A stretch of 64,000 nt of DNA from Desulfosporosinus sp. OT (lineage in GTDB: Bacteria > Bacillota > Desulfitobacteriia > Desulfitobacteriales > Desulfitobacteriaceae), in NCBI RefSeq assembly GCF_000224515.1, contig NZ_AGAF01000263.1, positions 1 through 64,000 of the forward strand. Reading direction: 5' to 3'. The translations under genes and the position numbers were made by a program. A model generated the notes under the pieces. The model was not told the origin of the DNA, did not search any database, and worked only from the letters and a program-made list of their open reading frames with translations. Shown here in pieces: positions 50,247 through 59,439 of the stretch (the first letter of the stretch is position 1; each line of letters begins with the position of its first letter).

Positions 50247-50958
50247 TTCTCTCTACCTCACTTACAAAATAATTCTCCAAAGTCGCATAGTTGTTCAAGA
50301 TAGTCTGAGTACTCTCAACATTGAGCATTTTTCCATTGTAGATCACCCCGATACGATTGCAGGTCAGCTCTACATCATGGATCAGATGACTAGAGATGAA
50401 AAAAGTGGTTTGTTCCTGCTCCGCCAAATGGTGGATCATCCTGCGAATATCGATCATTCCCTCGACATCGAGACCGTTCAGCGGTTCATCAAGAATGACG
50501 ACCTGAGGTCGGGATAATATTGCTGCCGACAAACCTAGGCGCTGCTTCATCCCGAGAGAAAATTTTTTGGGCTTTTCATGCTTATACTTGCTCATACCTG
50601 TCAGCTCTAACACTTCTTCAATCCGTTGATGATCGACCTCAGGATAGTACCGAGCCAGCTGCTTCAGATTATCAAAGGCGCTAAGATAAGCGTAAGATTC
50701 TGCGATTTCGATAAGACAACCTACCTTTTCCATCGCTAACTCATACTCTTCCGTCACACTGTGTCCGAAGATTTTCACATCCCCACGATCTGGCCGGATG
50801 AGTCCTGTCATTATTTTCATGGCTGTGGTTTTTCCAGCTCCATTTGGACCCAGAAAACCAAAGATGTCTCCTCTAACTATATCAAGATTAATATCCTGAA
50901 TACCTCGTCCATTTCCATAGGACTTGGTTAAATTTTCAATCTCAATAATTTTTTCCAC
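50218..50958 (-). CDS. ABC transporter ATPase (BcrA/NatA-like)
   Basis: 246 residues with intact Walker A GPNGAGKTTAMKIM, Q-loop region, signature FSLGMKQRLGLSAA, Walker B VVILDEPLNGLD and H-loop FFISSHLIHDV. The MTGLIRPDRGDVKIFG segment and lack of a long C-terminal domain match BcrA-type exporters of antimicrobial peptides or Na+/lipid-like substrates. Works with the downstream permease. This is a normal ATPase, in contrast with the degenerate one at 14640. Confidence 0.9.
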   Translation of the reverse strand: MEKIIEIENLTKSYGNGRGIQDINLDIVRGDIFGFLGPNGAGKTTAMKIMTGLIRPDRGDVKIFGHSVTEEYELAMEKVGCLIEIAESYAYLSAFDNLKQLARYYPEVDHQRIEEVLELTGMSKYKHEKPKKFSLGMKQRLGLSAAILSRPQVVILDEPLNGLDVEGMIDIRRMIHHLAEQEQTTFFISSHLIHDVELTCNRIGVIYNGKMLNVESTQTILNNYATLENYFVSEVERNGRVSSCAR

Positions 50959-50988
50959 GGCTTTTCCTCCCTAGTGAACACCTAATAC

Positions 50989-51014
50989 AGCTGCCAGGAA
51001 TTCTCCCGGCAGCT
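50989..51014 (-). terminator. Hairpin between secreted-protein and ABC genes
   Basis: AGCTGCC and GGCAGCT with a partly paired interior (GGGAGAATTCC) follow the secreted-protein stop by 32 bases; no T tract follows, so partial termination or mRNA processing is likelier than full termination. Confidence 0.5.
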
Positions 51015-51045
51015 ATCGCTCTCCCTTTTATATAAACTACTTAAA

Positions 51046-52278
51046 CTACTCTAAATCTGGTCTAAAGGATGAATCTAGAATCAGATTCCCCCTGGACATA
51101 CTGACCCCATTTAAATACACCTGTCCTGAATGACCATCAACGTAAATGCTTCGCTTACTGCCAGATTCTGTAGTGTATTCAAATTCCGAGGAATTTTTCT
51201 GATCTGACTTTTTAGCGTTAAATTTGAAATTGCGCTCGCTATTCGCATATTCTTCAAATCCTGGCTTATATACTTCATAATATTGTCCTGTAAGGGTCTG
51301 ATTATCAAAATGTGAGATCTCCATAATCTGTTCTCCCACTTTAACAAACTTATCGTCCTTTTCGAGCAAAATGTCATTTTTAAATTTGCCAACAAACTTT
51401 TCAGGATTAGTAATTTCAGATCCGTACTCTCTTGCAGTGTCCTTAACAACTTTCTTCCCTGTAAGATCAGGTTTCCTAACCTTTGTGGCGTTAATGTCTG
51501 AAATTTTGAATAAAGCTTCAACCGATATCTCATGAACCGTTCCTTGCTCATCCTTACCAGACAGCACTGCAGATCCTAAGATGCTTTCCAGCACACCGTC
51601 TTTGTTAACTTTGGCGGTACCCTTAACTTCTTTAACAAAAACATCTTTGGTGAGATGGGGTAGATCATCTTGACGACCGTTGAATTCTTGCTTCATTTGA
51701 AATGAAGCCACTGCATTAACCAAGGATGGAATCTGCACCTCAGTTAGAGAGCCTACGAGCCCTTTACTGCCGTCTGAGTTCTCCGTGACGACTACATGAT
51801 CTTTCAGACTGCCAACGACAGCGTCCGCTATTTTTTCTATGTCATCTGCCCCATCTTCCTTGAAGGGATTAGAAAAGGCTTCTTCCTTTCTTTCCTGGGG
51901 ATACTCCGTCACATAGTAAGTAGGATCACTCTCGGAAACTCGGATATAGGTCGTCTTATCTGAGTAGGTTTGGGAACTGTCATTATCTCCGTTAATACGT
52001 TCTCGAGATGAAATGTTTTCTGACGCACTCTTACTTCTGTCGTACTTATGAATTTCGTTTATAGTCCCCAGCGTTGTCCCATTGTCCTTCATCGCAATAG
52101 AAAAATCCATTGTGAAACTGTCAAATTTGTCGCTGCTCTGCTCAGCAGTCACTTTAAGAGCATCCTTTAACTGGTCATACCCGCTTTTTGTGACAATGTC
52201 TGCTAGGGCAGTTGTCGCTAATAACAGAGTCCCCAGTGTAAAACTAACGAGCATTGCCGTTTTCTTTTTAACCTTCAT
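51046..52278 (-). CDS. Large secreted protein of unknown function
   Basis: 410 residues with a signal peptide (MKVKKKTAMLVSFTLG then TTALADI, cleavage near 27). The mature protein is lysine/aspartate-rich, beta-strand-heavy, without cysteines; segments include SDKFDSFTMDFSIAMKDNGT, YDRSKSASENISSRERI, VKEVKGTAKVNKDGVLESIL and YVDGHSGQVYLNGVSM. It may be a sensor-linked or target protein for the downstream ABC/two-component module. No named family recognised. First gene of the operon. Confidence 0.7.
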   Translation of the reverse strand: MKVKKKTAMLVSFTLGTLLLATTALADIVTKSGYDQLKDALKVTAEQSSDKFDSFTMDFSIAMKDNGTTLGTINEIHKYDRSKSASENISSRERINGDNDSSQTYSDKTTYIRVSESDPTYYVTEYPQERKEEAFSNPFKEDGADDIEKIADAVVGSLKDHVVVTENSDGSKGLVGSLTEVQIPSLVNAVASFQMKQEFNGRQDDLPHLTKDVFVKEVKGTAKVNKDGVLESILGSAVLSGKDEQGTVHEISVEALFKISDINATKVRKPDLTGKKVVKDTAREYGSEITNPEKFVGKFKNDILLEKDDKFVKVGEQIMEISHFDNQTLTGQYYEVYKPGFEEYANSERNFKFNAKKSDQKNSSEFEYTTESGSKRSIYVDGHSGQVYLNGVSMSRGNLILDSSFRPDLE

Positions 52279-52350
52279 TCATTCAACCCCTCAACTATAT
52301 TTGTGGAAGCTTCCTAAGGATATTCTAACCTAATGGTCTTGATTTTCCCT

Positions 52351-52381
52351 AAACAGTTTATTAACAAAGTATAAACTGTTT
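52351..52381. terminator. Hairpin in the divergent region before yojF
   Basis: AAACAGTTTA and TAAACTGTTT with an 11-base loop, followed on the plus strand by TTCTTC. It lies upstream of the secreted-protein gene (minus) and has no plus gene before it. It may be an operator or the end of a short plus transcript. The rest of the 52279-52631 interval shows a TATAAT-like box at about 52501-52507 for the yojF operon. Confidence 0.4.
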
Positions 52382-52631
52382 TTCTTCTACTTAACACAAA
52401 TATTTTGACTCATCCGTTCTGCAATCGCTTCCCCCAACCAGATTTCCGGTAGGAATCCTGCCTGCGCAACCACGCTGGTGTAAATAACAAGAAAAATGGT
52501 ATATAATGAGGACAAAGCATAGGTTTAATCCTTCATTAGTCTGAATCTGCCATGGGTAGTTGAAGCGAAGATTTACACTTAATGCCACGAAGAAATTCAA
52601 ATTAAATCATTGGTGGAGGGATTGATAGTTC

Positions 52632-52982
52632 ATGAACCCAATAGATAAGTCGATTGTACAACCTGCGCTGGACAGTTTTCTAAACCGAGATGTATACCTC
52701 CACCTAGAGACGACCAATGGAGCCTATGCAGCCCATAACCGAGAGAGCAATATGACTGTAGGGGCGTATATTCGCAATGGTCGCATTTCTTATGGACGAG
52801 GGATCATCACAGGTGACGGTCCATATCGCGTCGGGCTCAAGATGGAACTCGGCTGGGTTTACGCCGAAGGACTAACTGATTTTGAGATGGAGCAAGAAGG
52901 CCAACTCTTACTCGCCGGTCATGATCAAGAGGGGCGACTGGCTGTAGCTCTGGAACTCAGTTTGCACCCATTTGAACTGTAA
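52632..52982 (+). CDS. yojF: YojF-family (DUF1806) protein
   Basis: 116 residues: VQPALDSFLNRDVYLHLETT, NGAYAAHNRESNMTVGAYIRN, GPYRVGLKMELGWVYAEGLTD and LAVALELS. YojF is a conserved companion of the bacillithiol deacetylase gene bshB2 in Firmicutes; its biochemical role is unknown. GGAGG lies 12 bases upstream of ATG. About 70 bases separate it from bshB2, so they form an operon. Confidence 0.85.
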   Translation: MNPIDKSIVQPALDSFLNRDVYLHLETTNGAYAAHNRESNMTVGAYIRNGRISYGRGIITGDGPYRVGLKMELGWVYAEGLTDFEMEQEGQLLLAGHDQEGRLAVALELSLHPFEL

Positions 52983-53054
52983 AGCCGTCGCCTGAACACC
53001 GCAACGGGGTTCAGACGTTGCCGTAAATTTTGATTAACGTGGGAGGAATAATTC

Positions 53055-53723
53055 TTGGAACGACACGTTCTTGTAGTTTTTCCCCATCCAGACGACGAAA
53101 CGTTTGGCTGTGGTGGAACTATAGCACAATTTGCCAAATCGGGGGTTCCGGTCACTTATATCTGCGGTACTTTAGGCCAAATGGGGCGCAATATGGGAAA
53201 ACCGTTTTTTGCCACCCGTGAGTCATTACCTAAAATTCGAGAAACAGAATTGGAGAAAGCTTGCCAGGCTATCGGCATCCAAAAGGTGATTAAACTTGGG
53301 TTACGCGATAAAACGATTGAGTTTGAAGATCCTGAACTATTGGCCGATAGAATTGAACAAATCCTGCGCGAGCTCAAGCCCTCCCTGGTCCTTACCCACT
53401 ATCCCGGTTATGCAGTACATCCAGATCACAATGCTCTTGGCGATGTAACCATTCGTGCTATTTCTCGTCTTTCTGATCAGGAACGCCCGATAGTGCATGC
53501 TCACGCTTTTGCCCGTGACTGTCAGGATGTGCTCGGCCCACCAGATATCGTCAACGACATTTCTGACATGGCTGAAGTGAAGCTGGCTGCGATCCGGGCG
53601 CACAGGACTCAATCACAACTAGTTCTTGGGCGCCTTGCCAATGGACAGTTAAAAAAACCATCGTCGAAGGACTCTTATAGCCACATGCTCAGGCGTGAAT
53701 CTTTTTGGACCTACCATTTCTAG
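53055..53723 (+). CDS. bshB2: Bacillithiol-biosynthesis-type deacetylase BshB2
   Basis: 222 residues of the LmbE/PIG-L zinc deacetylase family: VVFPHPDDETFGCGGTIA (zinc ligands His and Asp-Asp), YPGYAVHPDHNALGD (third ligand His) and RAHRTQSQL. BshB2 removes acetyl from N-acetylglucosaminyl-malate in bacillithiol synthesis. bshA and bshC are not in the window, so bacillithiol itself is unproven. The start is TTG 53055, eight bases after GGGAGG; no ATG is suitable. Confidence 0.88.
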   Translation: MERHVLVVFPHPDDETFGCGGTIAQFAKSGVPVTYICGTLGQMGRNMGKPFFATRESLPKIRETELEKACQAIGIQKVIKLGLRDKTIEFEDPELLADRIEQILRELKPSLVLTHYPGYAVHPDHNALGDVTIRAISRLSDQERPIVHAHAFARDCQDVLGPPDIVNDISDMAEVKLAAIRAHRTQSQLVLGRLANGQLKKPSSKDSYSHMLRRESFWTYHF

Positions 53724-53748
53724 TACGGCCACGCTAAGATTATCATAA

Positions 53749-53794
53749 AAGCCAGTAACCTCCCTTACATTTCTTAAAGGAGCGTTACTGGCTT
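53749..53794 (+). terminator. Terminator of the yojF-bshB2 operon
   Basis: AAGCCAGTAAC pairs perfectly with GTTACTGGCTT, with CTCC/GGAG pairing in the loop, followed by ATGTTATTCTCTTTG; 25 bases after the stop. Confidence 0.7.
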
Positions 53795-53986
53795 ATGTTA
53801 TTCTCTTTGACATTCTATTAACATTTTTGCTAATCCCCAGGTTTTAAACCTTCATTTTTTTAATACTTTGTATTCGAAATCAGAATTGCTCTACCTTACC
53901 AGAGACAGTATAGTGAGGTTGTAGACGAACCTGGCATTCTTATCTTAGTCGTCAACACGATATAACCTAGGATTGGAGAAATGACT

Positions 53987-55147
53987 GTGCTAGCATCCCA
54001 AGTTGCCTTATTTCGTCCCCTAATTGATAAACCTGAAAAACGCCCTTCCGTTGCCCGCCAATTTGGCACTAATTGGTTCACCGTAGTTATGGGAATTGGC
54101 ATTGTCGCTGCTCTGACTTATACATCGCCCATTCCTCTCCCTGGACAACACTTGATCGGCATGGCCTTCTTTCTTGTCGACAATGTTGTTTTGACCATTG
54201 CTCTTGGCTTGTGGTTGTGGCGATGGATACGCCACACTGACGAGGCACTAAAGGATTTTTCCGACCCGAGCAAGATCCTTTTTTACGGTGCCTTAGCGAT
54301 GGGCATCAATGTGATTGGAAATGACTATCTTGTCATCGGTACGCACATGCTTACTCCGCCAACTGCTATCTTGATCAGTAAAGTCATCTGGCTTTGCGGA
54401 GTTGTAGTTGCTCTGTTTACTGTCGTTATTGTACCTTATTTACTCTTTGTCACCCACCAAGTTTCCGTTGAGGAAACCCATGCCAGTTGGCTAATTCCAG
54501 TTGTTCCCCCCATTGTAGCCGCAGCTACAGGTGCTAATCTTATCCCCTTTTGGAGTTCTTCTACTTATCAGTTTTCTTTTGCTATGCTCATTTTGGCAAT
54601 GTTTGGCATGACTTTTTTCCTATTTATCATGATCAGCAGTTTATATTATTCTCGGCTTGTTTATCAAGGTAAGATTGCTGGGAGCTTAGCCCCGAGCGTT
54701 TGGATCGAAATCGGTCCTCTAGGGATGTCTATGACAATTTTTTGCACTCTTCCCCTTGTCACTCAACCCATTTTTGGTGCTTGGAACGCCGGATTTTATG
54801 CTCTAGGTATCCTCTTTGCTGTTTCGATGTGGGGAGTGGGCATCTGGTGGATCATGATCGCCAGTCTCTACTCTCTTGTGCATCTTCTGGACATAAAAAG
54901 TAAAATCCCCTACAACTTGGGCTGGTGGAGTTACGTCTTCCCGCTTGGCAGCTTTACAACTGGAACCTACGCCTTGAACCATCTATTAGGGCATTCGTTC
55001 TTTGCAATAGCTGGATTGATACAATTGATCGCTTTGTTAGGATTCTTTAGTCTTGTCTTAATCAAAACCCTCGTTGGCGTTTATAACGGATCTTTGCTGC
55101 GTTGGCGATCCCCTCATCTTCATCTTTTGATCCAACAAAAAGCCTGA
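53987..55147 (+). CDS. TDT-family (tellurite-resistance/dicarboxylate) transporter
   Basis: About 387 residues, ten membrane helices. The opening FGTNWFTVVMGIGIVAALTY and MGINVIGNDYLVIG, WLIPVVPPIVAAATGANL, IEIGPLGMSMTIFCTL and LGWWSYVFPLGSFTTGTYAL are the TDT/SLAC1 family signature (TehA, Mae1). Such carriers move tellurite-linked anions, malate or sulphite. GTG 53987 lies eight bases after GGAG; ATG 53981 is only two bases after it. Convergent with a LysR regulator. Confidence 0.9.
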   Translation: MLASQVALFRPLIDKPEKRPSVARQFGTNWFTVVMGIGIVAALTYTSPIPLPGQHLIGMAFFLVDNVVLTIALGLWLWRWIRHTDEALKDFSDPSKILFYGALAMGINVIGNDYLVIGTHMLTPPTAILISKVIWLCGVVVALFTVVIVPYLLFVTHQVSVEETHASWLIPVVPPIVAAATGANLIPFWSSSTYQFSFAMLILAMFGMTFFLFIMISSLYYSRLVYQGKIAGSLAPSVWIEIGPLGMSMTIFCTLPLVTQPIFGAWNAGFYALGILFAVSMWGVGIWWIMIASLYSLVHLLDIKSKIPYNLGWWSYVFPLGSFTTGTYALNHLLGHSFFAIAGLIQLIALLGFFSLVLIKTLVGVYNGSLLRWRSPHLHLLIQQKA

Positions 55148-55194
55148 AGATCTTCAATACCAAAGGGCTTTGAGAGCACATAATCTACTTAAAG

Positions 55195-55227
55195 AGAGCC
55201 GACTACTCCCAAAGAGTAATCGGCTCT
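55195..55227. terminator. Terminator of the TDT gene and convergent LysR gene
   Basis: AGAGCCGACTACTC pairs with GAGTAATCGGCTCT (one mismatch, 5-base loop), with TTTAGTT to the right and TTT to the left in reverse. Confidence 0.75.
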
Positions 55228-55265
55228 TTAGTTATCCATTTTCCGGAGGTAAATTGTCCATTTAA

Positions 55266-56156
55266 TTAGGTAAGTAGGTCATGTGAGAAGAGCTGTTCCG
55301 TGAAAACCTCCATTGCTTTGGACATTTCGTGATTCTTCGATCTTATTAAAGAAAATGAACGAGCAAGTCGCTTGCCTTTAATCGAAACCCTTGTCAATTC
55401 CTTCGCATTTAATTCTTTTCGAACAATCCAACATGAGACAAGTGCCATACCTAGACCGGCCACTACTGCCTGCTTTACAGCTTGACTACTTCCAAAGATG
55501 TAGGTCTTTTTAACGTTAATTCCCCAATCTGAAATAAGCTTATCACAGAATGACCGCGTTCCAGAACCGCTTTCTCTAAGAATCCACACTTGATCCTGGA
55601 GATGATCTGCAGTAACTATTGGAAGCCTAGCCAAGGGATGTTGGTTGGGAACCACTAAAATAATCTCATCCTCCATTAAAGGACGGATGTCAAGATCTAA
55701 ATGGGTTACTTCCCCTTCCACAAGAGCAATGTCCAAGTGGTTGGCTCGAACTGCTTGAGTAATTTCCTCCGTATTATCGATTGACGCTTCTATGTTCACA
55801 GTCGGAAATTGAGCCGCAAATTCGGCCAATACAAAGGGTAAAATGTATTCTCCAAGTGTATAACTTGCGCCAACTTTCAGTGAGCCTGTAACCACATTTG
55901 TTAACTGGTCGATATCTTCTTTTGCTTTGTCATATAGAAGTAACATCTGCTTGGCATAGTCATAGAAGATTTCGCCCGATTGAGTAAGCTCCAAGTGTTT
56001 TGAAGAGCGATTCATGAGCTTCGAACCGAGTTCATTTTCTAAATTGCGAATTTGCAAGCTGACACTGGGTTGGGACAAATAGAGTTCTTCAGCGGCACGG
56101 GAGAAATTCTTATATTCAACGACAGTTACAAATATTTTCAAGGGATCGTTGATCAT
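55266..56156 (-). CDS. LysR-family regulator (CysL-like)
   Basis: 296 residues: wHTH (LKIFVTVVEYKNFSRAAEEL, YLSQPSVSLQIRNLENELG, KLMNRSSKHLELTQSG) and effector domain (GSLKVGASYTLGEYILPFVLAEF, then GSGTRSF). Sequence features such as GASYTLGEY resemble CysL/CbbR-type regulators, but no cys or cbb genes are here. It is convergent with the TDT gene, so it need not control it. Confidence 0.9.
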   Translation of the reverse strand: MINDPLKIFVTVVEYKNFSRAAEELYLSQPSVSLQIRNLENELGSKLMNRSSKHLELTQSGEIFYDYAKQMLLLYDKAKEDIDQLTNVVTGSLKVGASYTLGEYILPFVLAEFAAQFPTVNIEASIDNTEEITQAVRANHLDIALVEGEVTHLDLDIRPLMEDEIILVVPNQHPLARLPIVTADHLQDQVWILRESGSGTRSFCDKLISDWGINVKKTYIFGSSQAVKQAVVAGLGMALVSCWIVRKELNAKELTRVSIKGKRLARSFSLIRSKNHEMSKAMEVFTEQLFSHDLLT

Positions 56157-56603
56157 CTTTGATACCTCTATTCCAACGAATTGCTACCAGTTCAATTCAC
56201 TTATCTGCTAATTCCACTATAATTGCTTCAGCGTCGCGGTGGCGTGAAACTATACTATACCATAACACACGACTAATCTTAAACCCGTACCTGGTTCTTA
56301 TGTTTAGCTTATAATCTCTCACGGCATAACTAACACTAGCCGCCATTTCTATCACCATAATTTACCTCTATGGGTATAGTATCAAGAAATTGAACTCTAT
56401 CCGTGAAAATTATATAGAGATTTTATGAAGCTTTTATTCATCAGTCTTTCATTTTAAAATAAATTAAGTAGACATGAAGCAACTCAAATGATATTATTAA
56501 GTTGTTAGGTAAAATAAGTAATTTTTACAAGGTTTCCTCTGACGTTAAAGACATACTTGAATTCATTTGCGACTAAACTCAACCATGGATTGAGGACCTT
56601 GCG
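56157..56603. other. Intergenic region ahead of the otsAB leader
   Basis: About 450 A/T-rich bases. A hairpin CTCAACCATGGATTGAG at 56579-56595 sits just before the leader terminator at 56604. No credible coding frame, and none of the riboswitches I know matches. Confidence 0.4.
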
Positions 56604-56622
56604 GAACCGCCTAACGCGGTTC
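56604..56622 (+). terminator. Terminator in the otsAB leader
   Basis: GAACCGC ctaac GCGGTTC followed by TTTTGTTTATTTTT is a strong intrinsic terminator on the plus strand, about 75 bases before the otsAB start and with no gene ahead of it. It implies either attenuation or a separate small RNA. Confidence 0.7.
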
Positions 56623-56697
56623 TTTTGTTTATTTTTAATAAGAACAATCAAATTTATAGTAAGGGGGAGCTCTATCAAGTAGAAAGGAGAAATGTTC

Positions 56698-58938
56698 ATG
56701 AGATTAATCATTGTTTCTAACAGACTGCCGTTGAACGGGGTTCAGAAGGAATGTAAACTCAAATTTGAGCAAAGCGTAGGGGGGCTGGTCTCTGGCTTAA
56801 GTGCTTATTTAGATTTGATGAAAAGCACCTCGACCCAGGACGTCGAATATGTCTGGATCGGTTGGCCGGGAATCACAGTGCCGGATAAGATGCAAACGGA
56901 TGTGAAGCGCGTCTTAAAGGATCTCAACGCTTCTCCTGTATTCTTATCGGCTGAGGCTATGGACAAATTTTATCTAGGTTTTTGCAATAAAATCATTTGG
57001 CCCTTGTTCCATTATTTCCCCTCCAATACTGACTATGACAAGGATTACTGGCTCCAATACCGAGAGGTCAACAAGATCTTCAGGGACGCTGTGTTAGAGG
57101 TTATCCAACCGGGTGATGTCATCTGGGTACACGATTACCACCTTATGCTCCTGCCGGGCCTGCTCCGGGAGGAACTCCCCCATACTCCTATTGGCTTTTT
57201 CCTGCATATTCCCTTTCCATCCTATGAACTCTATCGCCTACTGCCGTCTGAGTGGGGCCAAGAAATCCTGCACGGGCTCCTAGGTGCAAATCTTATTGGC
57301 TTCCACACGCATGAATATGCCCAATATTTCTTAAGGTCGGTGCTGCGGATTTTAGGATATGAACATAAACTGGGGCAAATCCTAGCTCAGGATCATGCGG
57401 TTAAAGTTGACACCTTTCCCATGGGCATTGATTACCAAAGATATCATTCAAACCCTGCAAGCTCAGGGTTCGGGCAAAACATGAAGGAACTAGAACAACT
57501 ACTTGACGGATTTAAGGCCGTTCTTTCGGTAGACCGCTTAGACTACAGTAAAGGAATCAGCAACCGTCTACAGGGATACAAGCTGTTTCTGGAGAACAAC
57601 CCCCAGTGGTGCGAGCAAGTGGTACTGCTCATGATCGTTGTTCCTTCTCGCGTTGGAGTTAAGCATTATCAGCAAATGAAACGACAGATCGATGAACTTG
57701 TGGGTGAGATAAATGGTCGTTTCGGCACGCTTAACTGGACACCGATTATTTACCAATATAAGTTCTTGCCGCTTAACTCTCTGCTGGCCATGTACAGACA
57801 AAGTGATGTAGCATTAATTACCCCCCTGCGGGATGGCATGAACTTAATTGCTAAAGAATATGTGGCTGCTCGCCCTGATCAAACAGGTGTGCTTATTCTG
57901 AGCGAAATGGCTGGAGCTGCCAAAGAATTGGGAGAGGCTCTAATCATCAACCCAAATAACCTTGAAGCTATTGCAGGAGCTTTGCAACAAGCTTTGACAA
58001 TGCCTGAAGCAGAGCAGAAAAAGCGCAATAAAGTAATGCAACAGCAACTCAAACGTTATGATGTGGTACGCTGGTCAGGCGATTTCATCCAAGAACTGTT
58101 GCAGGTGCAGAAAAGCCAATCCCAGACCCTTCCTCTTGACAAACACCAACAGACCTTGTCCACCGTTTTCCATCAGGCCGATAAACGGCTGTTGCTTCTT
58201 GACTATGACGGAACGCTGGTTCCGTTTACCGACAGCCCTGACCATGCTAAACCTGATAAGGAACTTCTGGATCTTCTACAGAGTTTGACCGAAACTAATA
58301 CAGAAGTGGTTATCATTAGTGGCAGGGACAGAGCGATCCTGGAAACTTGGCTCGGCTTCTTAAATATCACCCTCGTGGCTGAGCATGGGGCTTGGCTCAA
58401 GAGGCCGGGAGAACCGTGGAGTTTGAGAAAACCTCTGATCAACACCTGGAAACGCAATCTTATGCCAATCCTCGAAATGTATGCTGACAGACTCCCTGGC
58501 TCATTTATCGAAGAGAAAGAATTTTCACTGGCTTGGCATTTCCGTCAAGCAAATCCTGAGCTTAGTGCCGCTTGTGCTCGTGAACTAATGGACGAGTTGG
58601 TCGCTTTCACTTCTAATATTGATATTCATATTCTCCAAGGCAATAAAGTCATTGAAATTCGCAACTCTGAAGTGACAAAAGGATCAACCGGCCTCTATCT
58701 AGCGCTCAAAGACGACTATGATACTATTCTGGCCATTGGAGATGATACTACCGATGAGGACTTGTTTGCCGTCCTCGCCCTCGAACATTCCTGGCCAGGC
58801 GTTTTGCCGCCAAAAACGTTTACTATTCGTGTTGGTACAGATAAATCTCAAGCCAGCTATTTCCTGCCTGATTATATGGAAGTAAGGAAAATGCTCCAAG
58901 GACTCACCTCGAAAACTGCACAATTGAAGACAATTTAA
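56698..58938 (+). CDS. otsAB: Fused trehalose-6-phosphate synthase/phosphatase (OtsAB)
   Basis: 746 residues: GT20 synthase (about 1-465; RLIIVSNRLP, FEQSVGGLVSGL, VWIGWPG, VWVHDYHLMLLPGLLRE, LSVDRLDYSKGISNRLQG, PLRDGMNLIAKEY) and a HAD-superfamily phosphatase (about 485-740; LLLDYDGTLVPFTD, VIISGRDRAIL, VAEHGAWL, AIGDDTTDEDLF). It makes trehalose-6-phosphate from UDP-glucose and glucose-6-phosphate and dephosphorylates it to trehalose, an osmoprotectant. Fusion is common in eukaryotes and some bacteria. ATG 56698 is eight bases from GGAG; ATG 56692 is weaker. Confidence 0.94.
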   Translation: MRLIIVSNRLPLNGVQKECKLKFEQSVGGLVSGLSAYLDLMKSTSTQDVEYVWIGWPGITVPDKMQTDVKRVLKDLNASPVFLSAEAMDKFYLGFCNKIIWPLFHYFPSNTDYDKDYWLQYREVNKIFRDAVLEVIQPGDVIWVHDYHLMLLPGLLREELPHTPIGFFLHIPFPSYELYRLLPSEWGQEILHGLLGANLIGFHTHEYAQYFLRSVLRILGYEHKLGQILAQDHAVKVDTFPMGIDYQRYHSNPASSGFGQNMKELEQLLDGFKAVLSVDRLDYSKGISNRLQGYKLFLENNPQWCEQVVLLMIVVPSRVGVKHYQQMKRQIDELVGEINGRFGTLNWTPIIYQYKFLPLNSLLAMYRQSDVALITPLRDGMNLIAKEYVAARPDQTGVLILSEMAGAAKELGEALIINPNNLEAIAGALQQALTMPEAEQKKRNKVMQQQLKRYDVVRWSGDFIQELLQVQKSQSQTLPLDKHQQTLSTVFHQADKRLLLLDYDGTLVPFTDSPDHAKPDKELLDLLQSLTETNTEVVIISGRDRAILETWLGFLNITLVAEHGAWLKRPGEPWSLRKPLINTWKRNLMPILEMYADRLPGSFIEEKEFSLAWHFRQANPELSAACARELMDELVAFTSNIDIHILQGNKVIEIRNSEVTKGSTGLYLALKDDYDTILAIGDDTTDEDLFAVLALEHSWPGVLPPKTFTIRVGTDKSQASYFLPDYMEVRKMLQGLTSKTAQLKTI

Positions 58939-58962
58939 GAATCAACCTCTGATGATAGGAAG

Positions 58963-58998
58963 AGAAGCGAACCCTAAATTCCCTTAGGGTTCGCTTCT
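58963..58998. terminator. Terminator of otsAB
   Basis: A perfect 15-bp stem (AGAAGCGAACCCTAA with its complement) and 6-base loop, 24 bases after the stop; also 36 bases past the convergent DUF2680 stop, so probably shared. Confidence 0.88.
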
Positions 58999-59034
58999 TA
59001 ACGTTATCCGACAATGAAAGATCAGTGAATGAGT

Positions 59035-59364
59035 TTACTCTGTTTTTTGAGGAATGGGGGAATCATTAGAGGGTTTACGGCCGCAGCTTTTTTTGTGCTT
59101 AAAACCATGAAATTCGCCTTTGTCAATATCCTGTTGGATTTTTTGTTGACGTTCTTGCATGGCGTTCTTGATTTTTTCGGCTTTAGTTTGATCCAGTACT
59201 CCGGCTTCTACTTCCTTATCAACAATCTGCGCTTTAATGGTATACATTTGTTGGGTGAGAGCTTTGATCTCCTTCAATTTAGCTTGATCAACAGCCCCGA
59301 AGGCAGGCACGGCGCTTAAAACCAACAAAGCCAAAGCTAAAATACTTACAGCCAGTTTTCTCAT
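59035..59364 (-). CDS. DUF2680 secreted protein
   Basis: 109 residues: a signal peptide (MRKLAVSILALALLVLSAV, cleavage near FGAVD) and the DUF2680 helical hairpin (IKALTQQMYTIKAQIVDKEV, GVLDQTKAEKIKNAMQERQ) with a Lys/His/Gly tail. The family is common in Desulfosporosinus-type genomes; function unknown. ATG 59364 has GAGGAGG eight bases upstream. Confidence 0.85.
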   Translation of the reverse strand: MRKLAVSILALALLVLSAVPAFGAVDQAKLKEIKALTQQMYTIKAQIVDKEVEAGVLDQTKAEKIKNAMQERQQKIQQDIDKGEFHGFKHKKSCGRKPSNDSPIPQKTE

Positions 59365-59439
59365 TTGCCAGTCCTCCTCATTCATTTATTTGTCGGAAAC
59401 AATCTTAGAATGCCCAATTAATGTGTTCCTATAACAGGG

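Noticed and set aside
51111..51551. 146-codon frame in the same strand as the 410-residue secreted protein
   Set aside because: It lies in another frame of a supported gene, is rich in Leu/Arg/Ile as frame-shifted sequence often is, and has no ribosome site.
56505..56711. 68-codon minus-strand frame over the otsAB leader
   Set aside because: It crosses the leader terminator and the otsAB start and has no supporting signals.
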